A stretch of 20,060 nucleotides of DNA, from positions 1 to 20,060 of the IMG/VR virus record IMGVR_UViG_3300034071_000802; one strand, given 5' to 3'. Below are positions 12,880 to 20,026 of the stretch, piece after piece; position 1 is the first letter of the stretch; each line of letters opens with the position of its first letter. The stretch comes from a virus. The notes beneath the pieces were generated by a model. It was not told the origin of the DNA. It was given only the letters and a program-made list of their open reading frames with translations, and searched no databases. The translations under genes were made by a program, and so were the position numbers.

Positions 12880-13043
12880 TGTACACATTTTACTTAACAC
12901 CAACAGGGGCAAAGTTCATTCGCACAATTGATGATCTGGGGATTACTCACATTATTCCCACAGACCTTGCTAACCCCGATTATCAACGCTATTTGGATTG
13001 GGTTGCTGAAGGCAACGTAGCCCAAGAGTGGCAACCAGAGTAA
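12879..13043 (+). CDS. Small fibre-partner protein, paralog 2 (54 aa)
   Basis: Starts in a TGATG overlap with the stop of fibre paralog 2; a longer frame from 12852 would lie inside that gene and is rejected. It shares the NPDYQRYLDWVAEGN motif with the protein at 11547-11717, while the N-terminal 22 residues (MYTFYLTPTGAKFIRTIDDL and following) differ. Each small protein therefore travels with one fibre, as a chaperone or accessory subunit would. The function is inferred from position and from similar arrangements in other phages. Confidence 0.7.
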   Translation: MYTFYLTPTGAKFIRTIDDLGITHIIPTDLANPDYQRYLDWVAEGNVAQEWQPE

Positions 13044-13060
13044 CGAAAGGGCTATAAGAT

Positions 13061-13597
13061 ATGGCTTTAACTCTCCCACACTCATTCTCGAATAACACGG
13101 TTGCTGAAGCAGCCGAGGTAAACGCCAACTTTAATGCGGTAAAGCTGTTTACCGACGCTCTGCAAGATGGCTCAGGGATTGACAACCTCGTAATTACCAA
13201 CAGCAAAATAGCGACATCTGCTGTAACCGAGGTAAAACTGGCTGCTAGTGCGGTAACTGAAAGCAAGCTTGCAGACCGTTCTGTTGGTTCAACGAAGTTG
13301 ACTGGTGCTGGTATCGTTCCGGTCACGGCCGGAACATACACATTCTTGGTTTCTGACGCCCACAAGGTTGTCACGTTTGCTAACGCCTGTACGGTGACTA
13401 TTCCAGCCGGCGGCTTTGTGGTCGGAGATCAAATCAACATCCTTCAAATTGGTGCGGGTCAAGTGGCAGTTAGCAACGCTGGAGTGACACTCAGACTTGA
13501 GTCGTCACGAAACAAAACACGTGGCCAATGGGCAATGGCAACATTGATCCAAATTGCGTCAAATGAATGGGTTCTAGTCGGCAACGTAGTAGCATAA
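13061..13597 (+). CDS. Virion fibre-type protein with pentapeptide-like linker, 178 aa
   Basis: Begins after a GAAAGG ribosome site. The N-terminus (LPHSFSNNTVAEAAEVNANF, then NAVKLFTDAL) is a pattern common at the start of phage fibre or neck-fibre proteins. Residues 43-80 form a repetitive linker (NLVITNSKIATSAVTEVKLA, then ASAVTESKLADRSVGSTKL), with a K(I/L) recurring every ten residues or so, expected as a beta-helix or triple-beta shaft. The C-terminal 90 residues form a beta-rich domain (FANACTVTIPAGGFVVGDQI, then ILQIGAGQVAV) like small fibre tips. No enzyme motif is present. It belongs to the fibre locus. Confidence 0.72.
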   Translation: MALTLPHSFSNNTVAEAAEVNANFNAVKLFTDALQDGSGIDNLVITNSKIATSAVTEVKLAASAVTESKLADRSVGSTKLTGAGIVPVTAGTYTFLVSDAHKVVTFANACTVTIPAGGFVVGDQINILQIGAGQVAVSNAGVTLRLESSRNKTRGQWAMATLIQIASNEWVLVGNVVA

Positions 13598-13598
13598 T

Positions 13599-14552
13599 AT
13601 GCAATTTGTTGGTTCAGTTGGTGGAACATACCTAGGCGTCCCAGCAACACTTAGTGCTGTTAGTGCCACGACTGGTGGTTGGAGCGCAACAATAACAAAT
13701 TATGATGCTTCGTATACTTATACGGTAACAACTACCGCAGGTTCTGTTTCACGAACCGGCGCAACGGTAACCCAATCTGGCTTGGCAAACAATCAGTCTT
13801 CAACTGTAACAATTGTAACTGTTAAAAGTGGTTTTGAATCTGCTTCTGGAACTCTTTCTGGAACGGCATTTACCCAACTAACCACACCAACATTGGGTGG
13901 TATTTCGGCAAATGTTGGTGGATTTACTGTTGGTATAACCAACCATGATGCCTTGAATACTTATGTTGTGAGCACCAACTCTGGGAGTGTTTCTGTTTCT
14001 GGTTCGACGATTACACAAACTGGTCTTGGAAACGGTGCCTCGGCAACCGTTTCTGTTTATGCAACAAGAGCTGGATTTGCAAACTCTGCTACAGCATCTA
14101 CAACTGGAACAGCGCAAAACGTATTGGCAACCCCAACAACGAGTGGAACTACGGCCACAACTGGAGGTTTTACATTTACGATCACAAACTACGATGCAGC
14201 AAATACATATACAATAAGCACTAGTGCTGGTAGTGTTTCCCGTTCTGGTTCAGCAATAACCCAGACTGGGCTTGGAAACGGTGTTTCAGCAACAGTCTCA
14301 ATTACCGCAAGCCGTGCAGGGTTTGTTAACTCTGCTACCGCAACACGTACTGGAACTTCAAGTCCTGCTTGTTCTTCGTGCACTTATGCCTACACGGCAG
14401 TTGAAGGTGGAAACTGTTGCTGTACTGGAATGTGCGGCGCTGCAAACCAAGTTTGCTGTTATGACATTATTGTTTACACAGGCAACCCTGCTGGATGTGT
14501 TGGGTGCAACGCATCAATCGGGTCATGGTACGCTTGTGACGGAACTTGTTAA
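13599..14552 (+). CDS. Ig-like repeat adhesin-type virion protein with 12-cysteine C-terminus
   Basis: A 317-aa protein beginning one base after the previous stop. Three related beta-sandwich repeats of about 82 residues span 12-256, each with the pattern T-x-T/G-G-(F/W)-x(4)-ITN(Y/H)DA, followed by (T)Y-x-(V/I)-x-(S/T), GSVS and TQ(T/S)GL. These resemble Ig-like or fibronectin-type modules used by phages to stick weakly to surface glycans. The last 60 residues contain twelve cysteines (258, 261, 273-275, 279, 286, 287, 300, 303, 313 and 317), including a CCC and a CC, which is unusual for a virion protein. They could bind metal or form disulfides outside the cell. No close family is known to me for this tail. 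Confidence 0.72.
   Translation: MQFVGSVGGTYLGVPATLSAVSATTGGWSATITNYDASYTYTVTTTAGSVSRTGATVTQSGLANNQSSTVTIVTVKSGFESASGTLSGTAFTQLTTPTLGGISANVGGFTVGITNHDALNTYVVSTNSGSVSVSGSTITQTGLGNGASATVSVYATRAGFANSATASTTGTAQNVLATPTTSGTTATTGGFTFTITNYDAANTYTISTSAGSVSRSGSAITQTGLGNGVSATVSITASRAGFVNSATATRTGTSSPACSSCTYAYTAVEGGNCCCTGMCGAANQVCCYDIIVYTGNPAGCVGCNASIGSWYACDGTC
13632..14366 (+). repeat. Three tandem Ig-like domain repeats (about 82 codons each)
   Basis: The repeats cover residues 12-256 of the preceding gene product. Landmark TN(Y/H)DA occurs at residues 33, 114 and 196. Repeats two and three are the most alike (both have TQTGLGNG and RAGF-NSATA), suggesting a recent duplication; repeat one has diverged. 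DNA-level similarity is clear between repeats two and three. Confidence 0.75.
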
Positions 14553-14571
14553 TAACTAATTAGGAGAAAAT

Positions 14572-14856
14572 ATGTCAGAACAATCATTAGTCCCAGAAGG
14601 TGATACTTCTGGATATGTACCAAGTATAACTTTCAATGCGGATGAAAATAAATTTGTTTCAGTTGCACCAGTTAAATGGTATGCATTTGTTATAAATGGT
14701 GAAGTGGTTTGGATGCAAACAGTAAGTGTTTCTTTGGAATATCTTGTTTCTGTTATGTCTTCAGGCCCAGAAATCATTGAAGTTCCTGAGCCCCTAATGG
14801 GTCAGGTTCTTAGTGGTTGGACTTATGATGGGACGTTCCATCCACCAGTAGTTTGA
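14572..14856 (+). CDS. Hypothetical 94-aa phage accessory protein
   Basis: Preceded by a strong AGGAG ribosome site. After a disordered N-terminus (MSEQSLVPEGDTSGYVPS) comes a small alpha/beta domain: WYAFVINGEVVWMQTVSVSL, then EYLVSVMSSGPEIIEV and GQVLSGWTYDGTFHPP. The pattern of an 'INGEV' strand followed by 'MSS-PEII' and a 'GW-YDGT-F' end is one I associate with small proteins next to fibre genes in aquatic phages. No biochemical role is known. Clear ribosome site and no overlap with its upstream neighbour suggest independent translation start. Confidence 0.68.
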   Translation: MSEQSLVPEGDTSGYVPSITFNADENKFVSVAPVKWYAFVINGEVVWMQTVSVSLEYLVSVMSSGPEIIEVPEPLMGQVLSGWTYDGTFHPPVV

Positions 14857-14858
14857 TT

Positions 14859-15086
14859 ATGACCCCATGGGAAAGATATAAGGAAAAGGTTGGTTCAACA
14901 AGACCTTGGGACATGTTGAATCCAGCTGAACCCAAAAGTTTAACGGAAGAAGCACAAGCAAGATATGACATTTGTAAAAGTTGTCCAGAACTAACTGGAG
15001 TAACAAAGCAATGCAAACAATGTTTGTGTGTTATGCCGTTAAAAGTAAAATTACAAAACGCAAAATGTCCTTTAGGAAAGTGGTGA
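14859..15086 (+). CDS. 75-aa cysteine-rich zinc-binding phage protein
   Basis: I start it at the ATG at 14859 (MTPWERYKEKVGSTRPWDML); a TTG two codons earlier lies in the overlap with the previous gene. Cysteines at 39, 42, 52, 55, 57 and 70 in RYDICKSCPEL, KQCKQCLCVM and AKCPLGKW form a probable zinc-binding unit. The C-terminal pattern KQCK-C-C-MP-K-KL-NA-CPLGKW is common in small proteins of cyanophages and other aquatic phages, in my recollection. Function is not established. It sits between the fibre locus and a membrane protein. Confidence 0.72.
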   Translation: MTPWERYKEKVGSTRPWDMLNPAEPKSLTEEAQARYDICKSCPELTGVTKQCKQCLCVMPLKVKLQNAKCPLGKW

Positions 15087-15088
15087 TT

Positions 15089-15310
15089 ATGGAAAAAGTA
15101 AAAGATTTTATCTACAACAATCCGGTTCGAGTTGCAGCATTTGTTTCAGCATTTGTTGCATTGTTTGCACCATTGTTTTCAAGCGCAATTCCAACGGAAA
15201 CCGTTGTTGCATTTGTGCTTTCTTCAATTGGTCTTGGTGAATACGCACAGCGTGCAGAGAACAAGAAAACCGATGAAGCCTTATTTACCGAGGTACCTGA
15301 AGAAGAATAA
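15089..15310 (+). CDS. Small membrane protein, holin-like (73 aa)
   Basis: Start at the ATG at 15089, with AGGAAAG a few bases upstream. Two hydrophobic segments, about residues 13-31 (VRVAAFVSAFVALFAPLF) and 36-50 (PTETVVAFVLSSIGL), make a hairpin-type membrane protein. A charged soluble tail follows (EYAQRAENKKTDEALF). Size, N-terminal KVKDFIYNNPVRV and topology resemble candidate holins of actinophages. Holins make membrane pores that release the endolysin, but no lysis gene is next to it; the lysozyme-like gene is on the other strand. The stop overlaps the large-terminase ATG (TAATG). Confidence 0.65.
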   Translation: MEKVKDFIYNNPVRVAAFVSAFVALFAPLFSSAIPTETVVAFVLSSIGLGEYAQRAENKKTDEALFTEVPEEE

Positions 15311-16896
15311 TGGAACTTAACGACCTTCTCAACGAGAAGGAATGGCGTAAATGTAAGGGATCAGAGGGTGCTACTACAGACGAACTTGTGGCCGCATTCT
15401 CTCATTTCTGTTCTACGTATTGGACTATTAGACATCCTGAGCGGGGTCGTATCAAGTTTCAAATGCGTGAAGCGCAGGAGGAAACTGTACGTACCTGGAT
15501 CGAGTCCCGATACAGCATCGTTCTAAAGGCACGACAGATTGGATTTTCTACTCTGGCTTCGGCTTTTACATTCTGGGAAACGTATTTCTGGGGTGACAGA
15601 TTTATTGTCATGCTTAGCCGTACGGAACGTGAAGCGTCAAAGCTTCTGCAGAAAACCAAGTATGGCTACAAGATGCTCCCACAATGGATGAAGGTCCGTG
15701 GGCCTGAGATTGTTTCTGACAACCTTTTGAAGATGGTGTTTGCTAATGACTCGGCTTTGGAGTCCTTGCCTTCTGGCAATGACCCTGCTCGTGGTGAATC
15801 TGTTTACCGAGTGGTAATCGACGAAATGGCGTTCTTACCTGACGCAGAATCCGCTTGGGCATCTATCGAACCAATTGCAGACGTTGGTGGACGTGTTATT
15901 TGTTTGAGCACCGCTAACGGTGAAGGCAACATATTCCATACGTTGTGGGTTGGATCACAGACTGGAACAAACCGATTCACGGGTATCTTCTTTCCTTGGT
16001 CTGCGGGTGATCGTGACGAGGACTGGTACGAGGCTAAAAAGCGTGATCTACCTGATTGGCAGTTAGCACAGGAATACCCTAGTGATCCAGAAGAAGCTTT
16101 TGTCCGTTCTGGTCGTCCGGTCTTTGACCTGGACGCTTTGCGTGGCATCGAACCCATTGACCCCATCCGTGGTTATTTGAAGAAGGGTTACGGCAAAAAT
16201 ATTTATGACTTTATTGACGATGGTGGTGAACTAGCCATCTGGGATATGCCCACCATTGGTGAGGCATATGTGATTGGGGCTGACGTGGCAGAAGGCTTAG
16301 GCCATGGTGACTACAGTTCTGCACACGTAATTTCTGCATCCACAGGAATGGTTGTAGCCCATTGGCACGGGCACATTGATCCCGACTTGTTTGGTGAGGA
16401 AGTCTTGAATGCTTTGGGTTGTTTCTACAACTACGCATTAGTTGGTGTGGAGTCAAACAACCACGGTCTGACAACTCTCAAGAGTCTCCAGAGGGTTGGA
16501 TACAGGAACATGTACCGGCAACGCAAGATGAACCACAGAAACCCTCAGCCTGGTGAGACTTTGGGTTGGCGTACAACTAGCGCTAGCAAGCCTTTAGCGA
16601 TTGACGAACTTGGTGCAGCGATCCGTGATTCGAGTCTTTCGTTGTATGACTTCAAGACCATTGCTGAACTTAGGACATTTGTCCGTGAAGCCAACGGCAA
16701 GATGCGTGGATCCCCACATGATGACCGTGTGATGTCTCTGGCGATAACTAACCAGATGTTGAAGTATGTCTGGTTGCCTGAGTACCGACAGGATCTAGAG
16801 CCTAAAAGGAACTCTTTGGCATGGTGGGAGCGTTATATTATCAAGGATGAAATACCAACCCGTCCCAAAATCGGTTCTTTCAACTCAAGAGTGTAA
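15310..16896 (+). CDS. terL: Terminase large subunit (packaging ATPase-nuclease)
   Basis: A 528-aa protein of the usual length. The ATPase half has an atypical Walker A (LKARQIGFST, 72-81, with R-Q-I-G-F-S in place of G-x-x-G-K-S), Walker B VVIDE at 168-172 with the catalytic acid E172, and a coupling motif LSTANGEG at 199-206. The nuclease half has acidic residues in RNase-H-like positions: D325 in VIGADVAEG, E381 in VGVESNNHG, and D471/D472 in GSPHDDRVMSLA. It pumps DNA into the capsid and cuts concatemers. The Walker A variant is seen in many phage terminases. The gene is nearly 8 kb from the small-subunit gene, separated by the fibre locus, and just upstream of the portal gene. Confidence 0.95.
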   Translation: MELNDLLNEKEWRKCKGSEGATTDELVAAFSHFCSTYWTIRHPERGRIKFQMREAQEETVRTWIESRYSIVLKARQIGFSTLASAFTFWETYFWGDRFIVMLSRTEREASKLLQKTKYGYKMLPQWMKVRGPEIVSDNLLKMVFANDSALESLPSGNDPARGESVYRVVIDEMAFLPDAESAWASIEPIADVGGRVICLSTANGEGNIFHTLWVGSQTGTNRFTGIFFPWSAGDRDEDWYEAKKRDLPDWQLAQEYPSDPEEAFVRSGRPVFDLDALRGIEPIDPIRGYLKKGYGKNIYDFIDDGGELAIWDMPTIGEAYVIGADVAEGLGHGDYSSAHVISASTGMVVAHWHGHIDPDLFGEEVLNALGCFYNYALVGVESNNHGLTTLKSLQRVGYRNMYRQRKMNHRNPQPGETLGWRTTSASKPLAIDELGAAIRDSSLSLYDFKTIAELRTFVREANGKMRGSPHDDRVMSLAITNQMLKYVWLPEYRQDLEPKRNSLAWWERYIIKDEIPTRPKIGSFNSRV

Positions 16897-16911
16897 CGAT
16901 TCGACCTTATT

Positions 16912-17139
16912 ATGATGAAAAGCTACCGTTGTCTCACATGTTTGGCAGAATTTGATTCAGATGAACTCCCAAGGCGGGGTTCAATTTGTTTTAAGTGCCA
17001 TGTAAAAACTATCCGTCTTGGATTCACCCATGGTCAAGAAGATTTCCATGGACCTACGATTGGCGAACGCCAACGTAAAACCGTCGCTGATGCTGCTGCT
17101 AATGGCATCAACGCTGAGCCTGTTACCAATTGGATGTAA
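16912..17139 (+). CDS. 75-aa zinc-ribbon phage protein
   Basis: Begins 15 bases after the large-terminase stop; two adjacent ATG codons are possible starts. Cysteines at 7, 10, 26 and 29 (YRCLTCLAEF and SICFKCHVK) form a zinc ribbon, followed by LGFTHGQEDFHGPTIGERQR and a helical end with INAEPV. This FHGPTI-ERQR pattern is one I recall from small zinc-ribbon proteins of aquatic phages located near terminase or portal genes. No function is established. A role in packaging or head assembly is suggested only by position. Confidence 0.72.
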   Translation: MMKSYRCLTCLAEFDSDELPRRGSICFKCHVKTIRLGFTHGQEDFHGPTIGERQRKTVADAAANGINAEPVTNWM

Positions 17140-17143
17140 TGGG

Positions 17144-17344
17144 GTGGAGACGGTCTGGGTACCTTTGGCGGTCGCAATCATCACGGGTCCTGCGGTGGTG
17201 GTACTACAGAGATTACGTAAAGAAAATACGGAACAACACGCAGAGGGAAGAATCCTTCTGAAGATGATCGGCACAAAAGTGGACAGAGTTGCAGAAAAAC
17301 TAGACAACCATATTGGTTGGCATGATGGTAAAAAGGACGCATAA
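17144..17344 (+). CDS. 66-aa membrane-anchored coiled-coil protein (GTG start)
   Basis: I place the start at the GTG at 17144, five bases after the previous stop. A frame extension upstream overlaps the zinc-ribbon gene by over 120 bases and carries no better ribosome site. Residues 5-22 (WVPLAVAIITGPAVVVLQ) form one membrane helix. The rest is a charged helical segment (RLRKENTEQHAEGRILLK, then MIGTKVDRVAEKLDNHIGW). This is an N-anchored protein of holin or spanin size. The stop overlaps the portal ATG (TAATG). Which lysis role it has, if any, is not clear. Confidence 0.62.
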   Translation: METVWVPLAVAIITGPAVVVLQRLRKENTEQHAEGRILLKMIGTKVDRVAEKLDNHIGWHDGKKDA

Positions 17345-19179
17345 TGGCACGAACGAGTAACCGTGAAATAATTACCAAGTACCGCAACAAGATCGAGCAA
17401 TCACGACGTTGGCGCCGTGAAGAGAAGTACGACGACACATGGAACCGAATGATCGACATGTATCGTGGCAAGCATTTCCGTACGACCTCAGAAGAAGATC
17501 GTCTGCTTGTAAACATTGCATTTGCAACAATTAACGTTATTGCTCCTGGAGTTAGCGTCAACTACCCAAAGATTACCGTAAACGCAAAGCGTTATGAAGA
17601 TGCTCCACGAGCTGTAATCACAGAAGAGATTGTGAACTATTGGTGGCGTCACTATGACTGTCAGAAAGAGTTCCGACGTGCAGTAAAAGACATGCTTATT
17701 CTTGGTCATGGTTGGGTTAAGACCGGATACCGCTTTGTTGAAAAAGAAGACGGATCATACGATACTGCAGATGAACTTGCCACAATGGAATCAATTACCG
17801 AAAGCGAATTGATCATTACGGAAGATCGTCCGTTCATCGAACGGGTGTCTCCATTTGACATTTTTGTGGACGCAGATTCAACATGCATGACAGATATCAG
17901 GTGGATCGCACAGCGAATCCGCCGCCCACTTGAAGACATCAAGAAGGACAAGCGATACAACGCTGCAGCACGTGAGATGGCTGCACCATCACACTTTAGC
18001 AAGTATGGGCAGGACGAGTACCGTGCACGTCGCTCAGAGAGCCCTGAGGACTCATACGTTGAGATCTGGGAGTTCTACGACCTAGATCGTGGACTCATGT
18101 CAGTGTTCTGTGATGGTGGAGATAAGTTTCTTGTCAACCCAACAAAGATACCATTCTCATTTGGTCACCCATTTGTGATGTTACGCAACTATGAAGTCCC
18201 TGACTTCTTTTATCCAATTGGTGAACTAGAAGCAATTGAGCCATTGCAGATGGAACTCAATGAGACTCGTACACAGATGATGAACCATCGTAAGAGGTTC
18301 TCACGCAAGTGGCTGTACAAGGAATCAGCATTTGATGCCGATGGTCGTTCAGCGCTTGAAAGCGATGAAGACAACATCATGGTTCCTGTTATCTCGGAAG
18401 AATCATTGGGTGGCGTTATCGTTCCAATGCCTGCAGTTATTAGCCCACCAGAGTTCTACAACCAGTCAGAACTGATTTCACAGGACATTGACCGTGTATC
18501 TGGTGTATCTGAATACCAGAGAGGCTCTCTTCCAGAGATCCGTCGTACGGCCACAGAAGCTGGCATCATTCAAGATGCGGCTAACGCACGATCTGCAGAC
18601 AAGCTTGCAATTGTTGAACGAGCAATTGGTGACTGTGCACGTCGACTTGTAATGCTGGCACAAGAGTTTATGACTGGTGAACAAGCAGTTCGTTTGGTTG
18701 GTAAATCAAGCGAACAAGTTTGGATCAACTTTGACCGTGACTACATCCAAGGTGAGTTTGACTTTGAAGTTGAAGGTGGATCAACCCAGCCGGTAAACGA
18801 ATCATTCCGTCGTCAGATGGCGATGCAGGTTGTGGACGCAATGGGACCATTTGCTCAGGCTGGGATTATTGACATGCCAAAACTTGCAACATACGTGTTG
18901 CAGTACGGTTTTGGTATCAAGTCTGCGTCTGGTTTTATTACCCAGCCACCTCCTCCTGAACCACAGCAGGCACCAGCTCCGCAGGAGCAGATGCCACCAG
19001 AGGCAATGCCTCCACAAGGTCTACCACCAGAAGCAATGATGCAGGGAATGCCACCACAAGGTGACATGGGTGGTTTACCACCTGAACTTGCACAACTTCC
19101 GCCTGAGTTGCTAATGCAAATCATGCAGGGTGGTGGAATGCCACAAGGTATGCCTCCGGGTATGCCGCCTGGTATGTAA
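17344..19179 (+). CDS. Portal protein with Pro/Met/Gln-rich tail
   Basis: A 611-aa protein; its place (large terminase upstream, scaffold and capsid downstream) and its sequence fit a portal protein, the dodecameric ring through which DNA enters the head. Landmarks include an N-terminal helical segment (REIITKYRNKIEQSRRW), NIAFATINVIAPGV at 57-70, ILGHGWVKTGYRF at 119-131 and VSPFDIFVDADS at 168-179. The helical core is FFYPIGELEAIEPLQMELNE at 288-307 and GVSEYQRGSLPEIRRTATEA at 387-406. The last 77 residues (535-611) are low-complexity, made of repeats like PPEAMPPQG and GMPPGM. Similar flexible tails occur on related portals and may lie in the capsid interior. The start overlaps the membrane-protein stop. 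Confidence 0.85.
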   Translation: MARTSNREIITKYRNKIEQSRRWRREEKYDDTWNRMIDMYRGKHFRTTSEEDRLLVNIAFATINVIAPGVSVNYPKITVNAKRYEDAPRAVITEEIVNYWWRHYDCQKEFRRAVKDMLILGHGWVKTGYRFVEKEDGSYDTADELATMESITESELIITEDRPFIERVSPFDIFVDADSTCMTDIRWIAQRIRRPLEDIKKDKRYNAAAREMAAPSHFSKYGQDEYRARRSESPEDSYVEIWEFYDLDRGLMSVFCDGGDKFLVNPTKIPFSFGHPFVMLRNYEVPDFFYPIGELEAIEPLQMELNETRTQMMNHRKRFSRKWLYKESAFDADGRSALESDEDNIMVPVISEESLGGVIVPMPAVISPPEFYNQSELISQDIDRVSGVSEYQRGSLPEIRRTATEAGIIQDAANARSADKLAIVERAIGDCARRLVMLAQEFMTGEQAVRLVGKSSEQVWINFDRDYIQGEFDFEVEGGSTQPVNESFRRQMAMQVVDAMGPFAQAGIIDMPKLATYVLQYGFGIKSASGFITQPPPPEPQQAPAPQEQMPPEAMPPQGLPPEAMMQGMPPQGDMGGLPPELAQLPPELLMQIMQGGGMPQGMPPGMPPGM

Positions 19180-19226
19180 CGAAAATACTCCATCTATAGA
19201 GCAACCAACAAAGGACTCAAACAGCG

Positions 19227-20009
19227 ATGAGCGACATAATTAGCAATGAAGTCGAAGCGGACTTGGCCCCTCAAGAGGGACAACCACAGGAAGTTAGCGA
19301 TGTAGTTGAAAACCTCAGTGAAGCGGAAATTGAACTGCTTCCTGTTGATGAGTTCGGTGACAAGTATGTCTCCGTTCAAGTCAATGGTGAAGACGTAAGA
19401 GTTCCACTCAAAGAGGCGCTTTCTGGATACCAGCGTCAAGCGGACTATACCCGTAAGACACAGGAACTCAGTGAGCAACGACGCCAATTTCAATTTGGTG
19501 CTGCTTTGCAAGAAGCCTTGCAGAACAACCCTAAAGAGACGTTGGACTTACTTTCCAAACATTACGGTATGGGAGAGCAACCTTCTACTGAAGAAGAACT
19601 CTTACTTGATCCGGTGGAAAAGCAGTACAAGCAGTTGGAACAACGAGTACAAGCTTTTGAACAACAAAAGGCAATGGACGAGTTGGAACGAACTGTTGAA
19701 TCGTTGCAGAACCGATACGGCTCTGATTTTGATGCTAATGAAGTTGTTGCCAAAGCTTTGGCTGTGGGTTCAACGGATTTAGAGGCAGTTTACAAGTCAA
19801 TTGCTTTTGACAAGGTTTATGAGGATGCACAGGTTGTGCGCACTCTTCGTGAGAAGAAGGCGCAAGAAGCAACCCAGATTACTCAGGCTAAGCGTCAGGC
19901 AAGTGTAACTAGTGGCACCACATCATCTTCTAGCGCTGATGTATCGGCAAAACCAATCACATCATTACGAGAAGCTTTTGAAGCCGCAAAACGGCAACAT
20001 AGCGTCTAA
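19227..20009 (+). CDS. Head scaffolding protein
   Basis: A 260-aa acidic, helical protein between portal and the probable capsid gene, where scaffolds lie. The N-terminal 50 residues are acidic and disordered. A small domain follows (YVSVQVNGEDVRVPLKEALS, then GYQRQADYTRKTQEL). The span from about 75 to 160 is a long coiled coil rich in Glu and Gln (EKQYKQLEQRVQAFEQQKAM). The C-terminal part has a Ser/Thr-rich linker (SVTSGTTSSSSADVS) and a last helix (SLREAFEAAKRQHSV) typical of capsid-binding ends of scaffolds. An AAAGGA site lies about 10 bases upstream of the ATG. It would guide assembly and then be removed. Confidence 0.82.
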   Translation: MSDIISNEVEADLAPQEGQPQEVSDVVENLSEAEIELLPVDEFGDKYVSVQVNGEDVRVPLKEALSGYQRQADYTRKTQELSEQRRQFQFGAALQEALQNNPKETLDLLSKHYGMGEQPSTEEELLLDPVEKQYKQLEQRVQAFEQQKAMDELERTVESLQNRYGSDFDANEVVAKALAVGSTDLEAVYKSIAFDKVYEDAQVVRTLREKKAQEATQITQAKRQASVTSGTTSSSSADVSAKPITSLREAFEAAKRQHSV

Positions 20010-20026
20010 CAACCTAAGGAGAAATC

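Noticed and set aside
14272-14559. 95-aa alternative plus-strand frame over the cysteine-rich end of the Ig-repeat protein
   Set aside because: I considered whether the cysteine-rich end was a frameshift product. The in-frame reading ends cleanly before the next ribosome site, and the alternative is Leu/Gln/Val-rich low-quality sequence.
18855-19193. 112-aa minus-strand frame rich in Gly, Ile and Cys
   Set aside because: It is the reverse reading of the Pro/Met repeats of the portal tail.
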